From: Hyalella azteca
Lineage: Eukaryota > Arthropoda > Malacostraca > Amphipoda > Hyalellidae
Reading direction: 5' to 3'
DNA: 64,000 nt
Assembly (NCBI RefSeq): GCF_000764305.2
Contig: NW_025934535.1
Span: 124,001-188,000, forward strand
Positions within the stretch are counted from its first letter, which is position 1. Every line of letters starts with the position of its first letter. This document shows, piece after piece, positions 61,101 to 64,000 of this stretch. Made by a program: the position numbers and the translations under genes. The notes below the pieces were generated by a model. That model had not been told where the DNA came from. It saw nothing but the letters and a program-made list of their open reading frames with translations, and ran no database searches.

Positions 61101-63194
61101 AACTTATCTTTGCTTTAGCGGAGGGTAGATGCCTACGGCTTGTCTGCTTTACCGGGCAGTTGATGTCTGCAGTTTATCTTTGCTTCAGTAGGCGGTCGAT
61201 GTCTACGGTTTATCCTTGTCTGATAATATACAGTAGGTAGCTTCATTTCATTAAACTATGTCAAGCTGAAATCCGATCTTTACCCTCACTATTTCTTAAA
61301 GTTTAACAGCATAGCCGCATGGTTCCAAATTTTCTGGCTCGTGATCGATTCCTGTGCTTCGAAGAAACCTAATTTTAGTCATTCCTTCAATACCTATACA
61401 ATATTTCAATATTGATATCGCATATCATTAGCCAATAAATACAGAACTACTATCAACTTTGTTCAATGTTCAAAAACTTTCCCCCCAACCCATTTTCTCA
61501 GCTATTTGTCCATCATTCGTTCGACACATAAAAGTAATGAGTGAGTTTATTCCTTTGAGCAAAGTCATAGAGATTTATTTAATCTTGAGGAGACGAAGTT
61601 TGTATCCTGTGCAGGCTTGAGGAACAGGACAGCAGCGAGCAGCTTTAAGTTCGTAAATGTAAAGTCTATCACGGCGGGGCGGGCGCATTACCTAGATTAC
61701 GTTGCGTGCTCCCGAAAGAGAAACTTTTATGCAAATCACATTCCCGCCAATGAGATCAGAATGGGTGCGTGGAACAGGAAAACCTAGTGACAAATGAAGC
61801 CACTTCGTTCCAAAACAACCACTTTTATTATTGCTAGAGCCGCAGCAATGTGGCATTAAAATTAGAAAATCACGCTCTGTACTATTGAGTTATTTTGCTG
61901 AAAATTTATAGCGGATGGGATGTGAATTAATGAATCAATTTTTTCAAAATATTCGAATAAATTTCTGAGCGTTACACCACGTCTCCCCAATGCTTCAACA
62001 TAAATAGAAAGCTAATTGTATTATTTTATTCGTAGTTAAACTCTTACGTTAATTATTGTGGCTTATTTACATAAAAATATCGAAATCATCGCCAAAGTAA
62101 ACGCGTCGTTCGTATCACACTCAACGTACGTCGAACATTCGAGTCACGCGCATGGAATCATCATGATGCAATAAGTTTCGTACATTCGTGTAGCACACTG
62201 ATACATAATCAAGTAAGTTTACTTTTGTATTCGTGTAGCATGGCACTCGTGCATACTTGCATCGAGCATTTCTGTTTTTATTATTGACATTATTTTTGGT
62301 GCAGGTACCGTGGGCCTCCCTGTCTGCCCCAGCTGTGCCATAACGGAGGCGTTTGCCAGCCTTTCCTGAGCAGATTCGTTTGCAAGTGCCCCGTGGCTTT
62401 TGCCGGAGATTTCTGCGAGAAAAGTGAGTTTTGTGACTTGTATATCTCTGTATATTTGTGATCTAAATTTGTATTTGTATTGGTGAAGTAATCTCATGTA
62501 AATGTGGGTAGATAAATTGCTGAGGCAGACTTGCCTCGTAGGCGTTTTGCCAGTAAACCTTGTCAGGAAATTGTTGAGATTCGGTAACTATTCTTTTTCC
62601 AAGCCTCCTTTTCTAGTACGCGACTTTCGTCTGTAGCTTTACTCATAATAATTACGATGCAGATTTCTCGCGTGCCTTTTATAATTGTGTCATACTTTCT
62701 GTTATAATTACTAATTTATTAAGATAACTTCTCTTCCGAAGGAAAACAAGTTTATTTAATGCACATTGTTAAAGTTGCGCGAAATAAATTCCATTATGCT
62801 TAAGATTTATAGATGCGAGCAACGTTGTAGGGCAATGCGGCCAAATTCAAACTGGTTTTCTAGCTACCTTTTGAACTTAAGATCATAACTTAAAGAGCAA
62901 ACTAATTTATAAAAGATATTAAATTAACGAATTTTATTTAAGACTTCATTTTATTTTCGTATTGATGAGAAAAAAATGTTTGACTGTATATTTCAAGAAA
63001 ATTGCATATGTGATTTCTCCAATTTATTGATTACGCTATGCCCAATTGTATAGAAAACTTTTATTCAACCGTGGATAGTTTTGAACTTCAATTGACATGT
63101 TTACACCTACAGAAATAGGAGAAGTCAGCCAGTCGAAGCCTGTAAGCTTTGACGGCCAAACCTTCCTGCAATTCCGCGACGTAACCAAGACGAT
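6262..63194 (+). CDS. agrn: Agrin-like heparan-sulfate proteoglycan gene, 28 exons seen, 3' end outside the window
   Basis: The reading frame is assembled from the exons listed separately; about 6.0 kb of coding sequence (about 2000 codons) is visible. Module order is cytoplasmic head, transmembrane helix, FS1-8, lustrin-type Cys module, LE1-2, FS9, acidic/Ser-Thr linker with an EB-like module, EGF1-LamG1-EGF2-EGF3-LamG2-EGF4-LamG3 (start). This is the vertebrate agrin order apart from the lustrin module and the absence of a recognisable SEA domain. Agrin is known as an extracellular-matrix/membrane proteoglycan that binds laminin, dystroglycan and, in vertebrates, LRP4/MuSK at synapses; the role here is inferred. 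Intron phases agree at all junctions except inside FS2, where an exon appears to be missing. Perlecan is excluded because Ig and LDLa modules are absent and many FS modules are present. Confidence 0.93.
7607..7642 (+). CDS. agrn: Agrin exon 2: juxtamembrane micro-exon
   Basis: A 36-nt exon between a ttttttttcag acceptor and a gtaagc donor, phase 1 to 1. It encodes the short extracellular stalk [12 protein letters not shown] right after the membrane helix. Joining exon 1 to it restores a Tyr codon, and it passes in phase to FS1, which supports linking the transmembrane head to the FS array. It is too short to stand without those neighbours. Confidence 0.7.
8868..9400 (+). repeat. Dispersed repeat family A, copy 1
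   Basis: The direct-orientation partner of 22376-22905. It starts near a run of A followed by aaccca/gaggctta and ends near gatatttcgataaattaact. Terminal repeats and target-site duplications were not resolved by eye. Confidence 0.75.
10323..10613 (+). pseudogene. Heparan sulfate 2-O-sulfotransferase-like fragment
   Basis: An isolated 96-codon frame in intron 2. Residues 44-82 (10452-10568) read [20 protein letters not shown] then NLYLVC ... KFKVLFH. This resembles the conserved start of the HS2ST catalytic domain (D-x-V-x-x-YN-R-V-P-K-T-A/G-S..., the PAPS-binding loop, followed by LC...KF.VL). The Pro and Ser/Thr of the PAPS loop are replaced. Upstream, residues 16-33 are hydrophobic, like a Golgi signal anchor. 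The frame stops at 10611 and nothing further of a roughly 350-residue enzyme is seen, so it looks like a pseudogene fragment or a stray exon. Recognition is by eye only. Confidence 0.4.
16377..16613 (+). CDS. agrn: Agrin exon 3: follistatin/Kazal module 1
   Basis: A 237-nt, phase 1-1 exon encoding one complete FS module: an EGF-like half ([14 protein letters not shown]...CRCPDHC) and a Kazal half ([20 protein letters not shown] ... GSCG). The 8.7 kb intron before it separates the membrane anchor from the extracellular array. The Kazal signature has CASDGQDY where CGSDGVTY is common. Acceptor tttttcctag, donor gtgagt. Confidence 0.93.
16614..18929 (+). other. Intron 3
   Basis: AT-rich. Holds a 28-bp minisatellite at 17394-17510. 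A frame at 17863-18123 has no recognisable product. Confidence 0.7.
17394..17510 (+). repeat. 28-bp minisatellite, 4 units
   Basis: The unit cttgagaatcttcagtcata followed by tttgacgt is repeated four times almost exactly. Confidence 0.95.
18930..18998 (+). CDS. agrn: Agrin exon 4: N-terminal part of follistatin module 2
   Basis: Following a ctgcag acceptor, 69 nt in phase 1 encode [20 protein letters not shown] plus RPI, the usual start of an FS module. The first of five identical gtgagt donors is at 18999. The normal continuation (CxCP..C....VCGSDG.TY) is not found before the next exon. That exon needs phase 2, while this donor leaves phase 1, so a middle exon is missing from the assembly or a later donor is used. 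The exon could extend in frame to 19038 at most, because a TGA follows at 19040. Confidence 0.8.
18991..19088 (+). repeat. 20-bp tandem repeat carrying five perfect splice donors
   Basis: The unit tcctatccgtgagtctcggc is repeated nearly exactly, placing GTGAGT at 18999, 19019, 19039, 19059 and 19079. The repeat begins inside the coding end of exon 4. Because 20 is not a multiple of 3, successive donors give phases 1, 0, 2, 1, 0. Confidence 0.95.
20463..20787 (+). repeat. Tandem duplication of about 162 bp
   Basis: The units aggagcatctcggtcaaaaa ... ctttcaatgatca occupy about 20465-20625 and 20627-20787 with only a few substitutions. No coding capacity. Confidence 0.93.
21008..22274 (+). repeat. 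Large duplication, copy 1 (contains exon 5)
   Basis: About 1.27 kb is repeated at 23715-24965. The upstream part differs by scattered substitutions and small indels; the part around the exon is nearly identical. It may be a real tandem duplication or an uncollapsed allele, and the second copy starts exactly after an N. Confidence 0.9.
21722..21801 (+). CDS. agrn: Agrin exon 5: C-terminal Kazal half of follistatin module 2 (copy 1)
   Basis: An 80-nt exon in phase 2-1 after ttttcag, encoding [20 protein letters not shown] then RGACDVG: the second half of a Kazal domain with its last three Cys. It passes in phase to exon 6. The upstream partner must end in phase 2, which exon 4 does not do at its first donor. 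An identical copy lies at 24412-24491. Confidence 0.85.
22376..22905 (+). repeat. Dispersed repeat family A, copy 2
   Basis: About 530 bp matches 8868-9400 in the same orientation with perhaps 85% identity by eye, including shared blocks near each end. No coding capacity is visible. It is probably an old non-autonomous transposon or a duplicated intron segment. Confidence 0.75.
23117..23350 (+). CDS. agrn: Agrin exon 6: follistatin/Kazal module 3
   Basis: A 234-nt, phase 1-1 exon after ctctggacag, encoding [14 protein letters not shown] ... CRCPEYC ... [20 protein letters not shown] ... GSCG. The EGF-like half has a longer loop than its neighbours, and the Kazal signature reads CGDDG rather than CGSDG. 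The donor is gtgagt. It lies between the two copies of exon 5. Confidence 0.9.
23674..23692 (+). other. Tn5/Nextera mosaic-end sequence embedded in the assembly
   Basis: The 19 bases ctgtctcttatacacatct are the transposase end used in Nextera library adaptors. They are followed by 21 bases also present at 2775-2795, then an N at 23714. This is a library artefact, not biology. Confidence 0.9.
23715..24965 (+). repeat. Large duplication, copy 2
   Basis: This copy starts at the base after the N at 23714, which itself follows an adaptor-like sequence. It carries a second copy of exon 5 at 24412-24491. The similarity ends abruptly at 24965, and the following sequence differs from that after copy 1. 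Confidence 0.9.
24412..24491 (+). pseudogene. agrn: Duplicate of agrin exon 5 (not frame-compatible in place)
   Basis: The 80-nt sequence matches 21722-21801, splice sites included. Its acceptor needs a phase 2 partner, but the preceding exon 6 ends in phase 1. Splicing 6 to this copy would read into a TGA after four codons. Exon 6 joins exon 7 in frame without it. It is therefore either an assembly duplicate or an unused copy. Confidence 0.75.
24966..25999 (+). other. Intron before exon 7, no feature seen
   Basis: Mixed-composition intron. Short open frames are not supported. Confidence 0.55.
26000..26215 (+). CDS. agrn: Agrin exon 7: follistatin/Kazal module 4
   Basis: A 216-nt, phase 1-1 exon after gtactccag, encoding [16 protein letters not shown] ... 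CECPPRC ... [21 protein letters not shown] ... GVCG. It has the canonical Kazal signature and is distinctly GC-rich against its introns. The donor is gtgagc. Other long open frames over the same bases are shadows. Confidence 0.95.
26216..29062 (+). other. Intron 7, no feature seen
   Basis: A 2.8 kb AT-rich intron. The frame at 27686-27997 shows no recognisable domain. Confidence 0.6.
29063..29275 (+). CDS. agrn: Agrin exon 8: follistatin/Kazal module 5
   Basis: A 213-nt, phase 1-1 exon after ttaacgcag, encoding [16 protein letters not shown] ... [32 protein letters not shown] ... GRC. The loop between CDCPPC and PVCG is short. The donor gtgagt comes directly after TGT C. Confidence 0.93.
29276..30564 (+). 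other. Intron 8
   Basis: AT-rich. A 25-bp unit (taatatcgctaatttcctag plus tcaat) is repeated twice at about 29417-29466. Confidence 0.6.
30565..30659 (+). CDS. agrn: Agrin exon 9: N-terminal half of follistatin module 6
   Basis: A 95-nt exon, phase 1-0, after tcctacag, encoding [14 protein letters not shown] ... [11 protein letters not shown]. It is the EGF-like half of an FS module; the Kazal half is in exon 10. The donor is gtgagt. Confidence 0.9.
30913..31432 (+). repeat. 520-bp tandem duplication, unit 1
   Basis: Lies in the intron between exons 9 and 10. The unit starts acatttaatcttactaag and contains a long hairpin near 30947-31005. The copies differ by a few percent, mostly in one internal stretch. 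Confidence 0.95.
31433..31952 (+). repeat. 520-bp tandem duplication, unit 2
   Basis: Direct continuation of unit 1. Ends about 120 bp before exon 10. Confidence 0.95.
32072..32186 (+). CDS. agrn: Agrin exon 10: Kazal half of follistatin module 6
   Basis: A 115-nt exon, phase 0-1, after ccacggcag, encoding [20 protein letters not shown] ... [17 protein letters not shown]. It completes FS6. The donor gttcgt is weaker than that of most exons here. Confidence 0.9.
32512..32563 (+). repeat. Short tandem duplication before exon 11
   Basis: The roughly 26-bp unit acttttcgggaccacgacca is present twice, 25 bp upstream of the exon 11 acceptor. Confidence 0.85.
32587..32808 (+). CDS. agrn: Agrin exon 11: follistatin/Kazal module 7
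   Basis: A 222-nt, phase 1-1 exon after tttatcag, encoding [14 protein letters not shown] ... [20 protein letters not shown] ... [10 protein letters not shown] ... [11 protein letters not shown]. The Kazal signature is CATNGVTF. It ends with a short acidic/Ser-Gly tail, the place where vertebrate agrin carries heparan-sulfate attachment sites; only one Ser-Gly is present. The donor is gtgagt. Confidence 0.93.
33357..33411 (+). repeat. Copy of the exon 10 acceptor-side intron segment
   Basis: About 54 bp (aaccgctcctgatattttgc onward) matches 31994-32049 at about 90%. The exon itself is not copied. Confidence 0.7.
33657..33955 (+). repeat. 13-bp minisatellite, about 23 units
   Basis: The unit ggaaatgggtact with variants is repeated through the intron before exon 12. 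A 13-nt period leaves several frames open on both strands; these are not genes. Confidence 0.96.
34013..35243 (+). other. Remainder of intron 11
   Basis: AT-rich, no supported feature. Confidence 0.6.
35244..35618 (+). CDS. agrn: Agrin exon 12: linker and follistatin/Kazal module 8
   Basis: A 375-nt, phase 1-1 exon after ctgcattcag. The first 50 residues form a linker ([14 protein letters not shown]..., then [17 protein letters not shown]) with an N-glycosylation sequon NGS. FS8 follows: [13 protein letters not shown] ... CSCPLDC ... [21 protein letters not shown] ... LELCE. The donor gtactg is weak. The open frame continues past the donor to 35767, so intron retention would add a short unrelated tail. 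Confidence 0.9.
35619..37872 (+). other. Intron 12, no feature seen
   Basis: 2.25 kb, very T-rich on the + strand. Nothing recognised. Confidence 0.6.
37873..38031 (+). CDS. agrn: Agrin exon 13: lustrin-type cysteine-rich module
   Basis: A 159-nt, phase 1-1 exon after cctgcgcag, encoding [39 protein letters not shown] and a closing KCCP. The spacing C...C...CP...C...CCP is that of the lustrin cysteine-rich repeat known from lustrin and papilin-like proteins, and is also WAP-like. Vertebrate agrin has no module here between FS8 and LE1. It is in frame with both neighbours; the donor is gtgagt. Confidence 0.85.
39363..39833 (+). repeat. 22-bp minisatellite, about 21 units
   Basis: The unit gtcgtatgacaggacgacag plus ac repeats with g/t variation; one unit has an internal deletion. 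Three overlapping minus-strand frames are repeat products. Confidence 0.97.
40225..40440 (+). repeat. Decayed 60-70 bp repeat, about 3 units
   Basis: Similar segments built on tcactat...catgttctt...tggttaatgaaggtctcc recur three times with many differences. Confidence 0.5.
41089..41216 (+). CDS. agrn: Agrin exon 14: Cys-rich segment leading into laminin-EGF 1
   Basis: A 128-nt exon, phase 1-0, after cacgacag, encoding [20 protein letters not shown] then [17 protein letters not shown] and ICQCHK. The CC-DG-T-ARG-AGCP segment is a hallmark directly upstream of LE1 in vertebrate agrin, which strongly supports orthology. An acceptor 6 nt downstream is possible and would remain in frame. Confidence 0.9.
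42523..42664 (+). CDS. agrn: Agrin exon 15: laminin-type EGF module 1
   Basis: A 142-nt exon, phase 0-1, after tcctgacag, encoding [20 protein letters not shown], then [17 protein letters not shown] and GCL. This is a typical LE module with the CDRCEPGFW motif. The donor gtgagt lies about 30 bp before a minisatellite. Confidence 0.93.
42692..43115 (+). repeat. About 49-bp minisatellite, 9 units
   Basis: The unit gatggttcagggggacctgc followed by cagtcgaaggaatatgg is repeated with length variants, starting about 30 bp after exon 15. Confidence 0.93.
44205..44400 (+). repeat. About 66-bp tandem repeat, 3 units
   Basis: Units sharing gataaccatacacatattc and caaatttgtgt.acatttta end about 75 bp upstream of exon 16. 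Confidence 0.85.
44474..44617 (+). CDS. agrn: Agrin exon 16: laminin-type EGF module 2
   Basis: A 144-nt, phase 1-1 exon after gctcaccag, encoding [20 protein letters not shown], then [18 protein letters not shown] and GPKGCQP. The [10 protein letters not shown] motif is very close to that of vertebrate agrin LE2. The donor is gtactc. Confidence 0.93.
45002..45259 (+). CDS. agrn: Agrin exon 17: follistatin/Kazal module 9
   Basis: A 258-nt, phase 1-1 exon after atttccacag, encoding a Thr-containing lead then [14 protein letters not shown] ... CVCDAQC ... [21 protein letters not shown] ... GPCNLP. A ninth FS module after two LE modules is the agrin arrangement. It is among the most GC-rich exons in the window, with a strong preference for C/G at third positions. 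The donor gtgagt is only about 25 bp from a transposon-like repeat. Confidence 0.95.
45285..45458 (+). mobile_element. MITE-like element C, copy 1
   Basis: About 170 bp: agcgcattttctcatttatg, then a ccgt microsatellite (45340-45386), then cgtcgacgaaaaaatgcgct and the palindromic cactcactgcagtgagt. A reverse-complement copy is at 60273-60438. No coding capacity. Confidence 0.8.
45459..48276 (+). other. Remainder of intron 17
   Basis: AT-rich. A cttata microsatellite lies at 47720-47762. A minus-strand 66-codon frame (46346-46146) has a lysine-rich, protein-like composition but matches nothing I recognise. Confidence 0.5.
48277..49044 (+). CDS. agrn: Agrin exon 18: long acidic, Ser/Thr- and Trp-rich linker ending in an EB-like Cys module
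   Basis: A 768-nt, phase 1-1 exon after tggcttgattag, 256 codons. Most of it is low-complexity, polar, with many Ser, Thr, Asp, Glu and His and one clear sequon (NKS). About residues 132-183 contain regularly spaced Trp (DWTG, NWMD, HWTD, QWQD, PWTN). The last 35 residues have six Cys (SCTTHLDCP...[10 protein letters not shown]...LCE), resembling an EB/EGF-like module. In vertebrate agrin a Ser/Thr region and SEA domain occupy this place; I see no SEA-like sequence. The donor is gtaagt. Confidence 0.85.
49045..51392 (+). other. Intron 18; searched for SEA exons, none found
   Basis: 2.3 kb, AT-rich. No open segment with splice sites resembles a SEA domain. Confidence 0.55.
51393..51622 (+). 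CDS. agrn: Agrin exon 19: EGF1 and first strands of LamG1
   Basis: A 230-nt exon, phase 1-0, after gtgtcacgcag, encoding a short lead, an EGF module ([14 protein letters not shown] ... [12 protein letters not shown]) and the LamG1 start ([21 protein letters not shown]). The donor is gtgctg. Confidence 0.9.
52068..52256 (+). CDS. agrn: Agrin exon 20: LamG1 middle
   Basis: A 189-nt, phase 0-0 exon after atgttccag, encoding [20 protein letters not shown] ... [20 protein letters not shown] ... FHR. These are the classic LamG strands ([21 protein letters not shown]). The donor is gtgtgt. Confidence 0.92.
52479..53097 (+). repeat. 618-bp tandem duplication, unit 1 (contains exon 21a)
   Basis: The unit begins just before the acceptor (cgcattagg) and runs to a gaaaacgggcttaataaat junction, where unit 2 begins. 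Exon and proximal intron are identical between units. Confidence 0.93.
52488..52630 (+). CDS. agrn: Agrin exon 21a: LamG1 strands (first copy)
   Basis: A 143-nt exon, phase 0-2, after gcattag, encoding [20 protein letters not shown] and, later, [13 protein letters not shown]. It completes the HRVVAKR strand begun in exon 20. An identical exon lies 618 bp downstream. Since 143 is not a multiple of 3, only one copy can be used per transcript. Confidence 0.88.
53098..53715 (+). repeat. 618-bp tandem duplication, unit 2 (contains exon 21b)
   Basis: It differs from unit 1 by about ten substitutions and one inserted A, clustered in the distal intron near 53540-53620. The differences mean it is not a mere copy of the same reads. 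Confidence 0.93.
53106..53248 (+). CDS. agrn: Agrin exon 21b: duplicate LamG1 exon
   Basis: Same sequence as 52488-52630, with intact acceptor and donor. It could replace exon 21a but cannot be added to it without a frameshift, so it is a candidate mutually exclusive exon with an identical product, or an assembly duplicate. Confidence 0.6.
53881..54256 (+). pseudogene. agrn: Three decayed copies of the start of agrin exon 22
   Basis: Segments at about 53881-53962, 54071-54150 and 54171-54256 match the exon 22 acceptor region and first about 20 codons (54418-54500). Copies 2 and 3 remain open in the homologous frame (e.g. [12 protein letters not shown] against [13 protein letters not shown]); copy 1 has a TAA. 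All three have lost the acceptor AG. Downstream exon sequence is absent. Confidence 0.8.
54436..54689 (+). CDS. agrn: Agrin exon 22: end of LamG1 and EGF2
   Basis: A 254-nt exon, phase 2-1, after aactacag, encoding [20 protein letters not shown] then [15 protein letters not shown] ... SDC (LamG1 end with its Cys pair), then EGF2 ([15 protein letters not shown] ... CHCREGYRG). The donor is gtaaat. Confidence 0.92.
54690..55450 (+). other. Intron 22, no feature seen
   Basis: AT-rich; only short chance frames. Confidence 0.6.
55451..55585 (+). CDS. agrn: Agrin exon 23: EGF3
   Basis: A 135-nt, phase 1-1 exon after ttcaccacag. It supplies the last Cys of EGF2 (GDVCEE) and a full EGF3 ([14 protein letters not shown] ... 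[14 protein letters not shown]). The donor is gtgagt. Two consecutive EGFs between LamG1 and LamG2 are typical of agrin. Confidence 0.93.
55885..56128 (+). CDS. agrn: Agrin exon 24: LamG2, first half
   Basis: A 244-nt exon, phase 1-2, after gccctgacag, encoding [20 protein letters not shown] ... [20 protein letters not shown] ... [20 protein letters not shown] ... LR. It contains a SGSGD tract in the loop before GDFVSI. The donor is gtgggt. Confidence 0.92.
56509..56673 (+). CDS. agrn: Agrin exon 25: LamG2 middle with a strongly basic strand
   Basis: A 165-nt exon, phase 2-2, after cctctgcag, encoding [20 protein letters not shown] then [20 protein letters not shown] ... LYLGGLV. The W-H-V-V-R strand and LYLGGL are standard LamG. 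The run [10 protein letters not shown] is unusually basic. The donor is gtgagt. Confidence 0.92.
56674..59767 (+). other. Intron 25 (3.1 kb), no feature seen
   Basis: AT-rich. No repeat or exon could be supported. Confidence 0.6.
59768..59899 (+). CDS. agrn: Agrin exon 26: end of LamG2
   Basis: A 132-nt exon, phase 2-2, after ttgttgtacag, encoding [20 protein letters not shown] then [15 protein letters not shown]. The usual LamG Cys in G-x-x-G-C-I is replaced by Ala (LTGAIQ), and no partner Cys precedes EGF4. It contains a sequon NYS. The donor is gtgagc, after an intron of 3.1 kb. Confidence 0.9.
60273..60438 (-). mobile_element. MITE-like element C, copy 2 (inverted)
   Basis: The reverse complement of 45285-45458, including the expanded cggacgga tract (60349-60386) and the palindrome (60290-60308). 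Similarity stops cleanly on both sides, as for an inserted element. Confidence 0.8.
60968..61225 (+). repeat. About 40-bp minisatellite, 6 degenerate units
   Basis: Units built on gatgtctacggcccatcttt and gctttagcggacgg repeat six times with many substitutions, in the intron before exon 27. Confidence 0.9.
62305..62423 (+). CDS. agrn: Agrin exon 27: EGF4
   Basis: A 119-nt exon, phase 2-1, after ttttggtgcag, encoding [20 protein letters not shown] ... [16 protein letters not shown]: six Cys in EGF spacing with the CHNGG motif. It links LamG2 to LamG3. The donor is gtgagt. Confidence 0.93.
63113..63194 (+). CDS. agrn: Agrin exon 28: start of LamG3
   Basis: An 82-nt exon, phase 1-2, after acacctacag, encoding [20 protein letters not shown] then FRDVTKTM, the first strand of LamG3. 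The donor is gtaagt; the remaining LamG3 exons lie beyond 64000. Confidence 0.88.
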
Positions 63195-64000
63195 GTAAGT
63201 ACGCTACATTTTAATTCCTTTTTAATTTAAGATAATGTGAGTCAAGAAACCAAAAGACTCCAATTAATTTCCGGCACCGCAGAATTTCAACATTGAAACT
63301 CAAGGAACATGCCTTCTGCTTTCGACGTAACGTTCCAGACAACGAATGATACGTGACATTCCAACCTTTTACTTTTCTGCTGTCGCATTTGTAAGGTTTA
63401 TTTCAAAATTTAATATGATTTTTTACTTTTTTACCTAAATTGAGAAATTCATTGAGTATAGATGACAGATAGTTAGATGATGCAACGCAGAGACTGTGCT
63501 TAATTTCAATAACATCATGACATCGGAATGCATATAATTGTGCCTAGTAGTGAAAATCGAGGAAATATTAGTAAATTTCCGGCATAACGACAAATCCCCA
63601 CAAATCGGCCTTCAAACGGTGAATTGTGCATCAAAAAATATAGTCGAATCCTGCCAGTTGAAAAATTAATGTTGGAACTCCAAAATGTGTAAAGCTTCAC
63701 ATCCGGATATGTAAAGGTATTTTAGCGGAATGTCTAAGTAGTCTGCAAGCACATTGTGATGGAAAATTATCATATCTTCTCAAATTGAGAAAATTTCGTG
63801 CGAAATGCAAAACAAGTAAATAAAATGGCCCAAAATAATGGTGATTTCATTCATTGAGTAAAATTGCAATTCAATAACGAGTCTTTGTTGCATATTTTAA
63901 AAAGGTTTTAAGAGAGAGAGTCTAAAGTGAGCACAGTTTTCAAGAGCTGTAAAGTTGCCGGCTGGTTGACCGTTTAAAGAAACGAGACAACCGTGGCACA
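63195..64000 (+). other. Start of intron 28, no feature seen
   Basis: AT-rich, no further LamG3 exon found before the window ends. Confidence 0.6.

Overview
This window looks like AT-rich animal nuclear DNA, most likely from an arthropod and plausibly a crustacean, although the species cannot be fixed from sequence alone. Short GC-rich exons with GT-AG boundaries sit in long AT-rich introns full of minisatellites and duplications. One gene on the + strand dominates. Twenty-eight exons between about 6262 and 63194 encode an agrin-like basement-membrane proteoglycan, and its 3' end lies beyond the window.

Layout: 1-6261 is upstream DNA with two satellite blocks, direct repeats and an N gap. 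Exons 1-2 (6262-7642) encode a long cytoplasmic head and a transmembrane segment, so this isoform is type II membrane-bound. Exons 3-12 (16377-35618) encode eight follistatin/Kazal (FS) modules. Exon 13 (37873-38031) encodes a lustrin-type cysteine-rich module that I do not know from vertebrate agrin. Exons 14-16 encode two laminin-EGF modules, exon 17 the ninth FS module, and exon 18 a long acidic/Ser-Thr/Trp-rich linker ending in a small EB-like Cys module. Exons 19-28 encode EGF1-LamG1-EGF2-EGF3-LamG2-EGF4 and the start of LamG3. The order FS x8, LE x2, FS9, EGF/LamG matches vertebrate agrin, and intron phases are consistent everywhere except at FS2.

The assembly deserves caution. Two single-N gaps are present (5819, 23714). 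A 19-base match to the Tn5/Nextera mosaic end lies at 23674-23692, just before a 1.25 kb duplicate that carries a second copy of an FS2 exon. A 618-bp tandem duplication carries a second copy of a LamG1 exon. In both cases the second copy breaks the frame if spliced in together with the first. FS2 lacks its middle coding piece, and its first exon ends in a run of five identical splice donors spaced 20 bp apart.

Other points of interest: decayed copies of the LamG1 exon 22 start lie in a row upstream of the real exon; LamG2 has lost its cysteine pair and gained a very basic strand; an inverted pair of MITE-like elements lies 15 kb apart; and a fragment resembling heparan sulfate 2-O-sulfotransferase lies in the largest intron. 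I found no bacterial operon, CRISPR array, rRNA or convincing tRNA.
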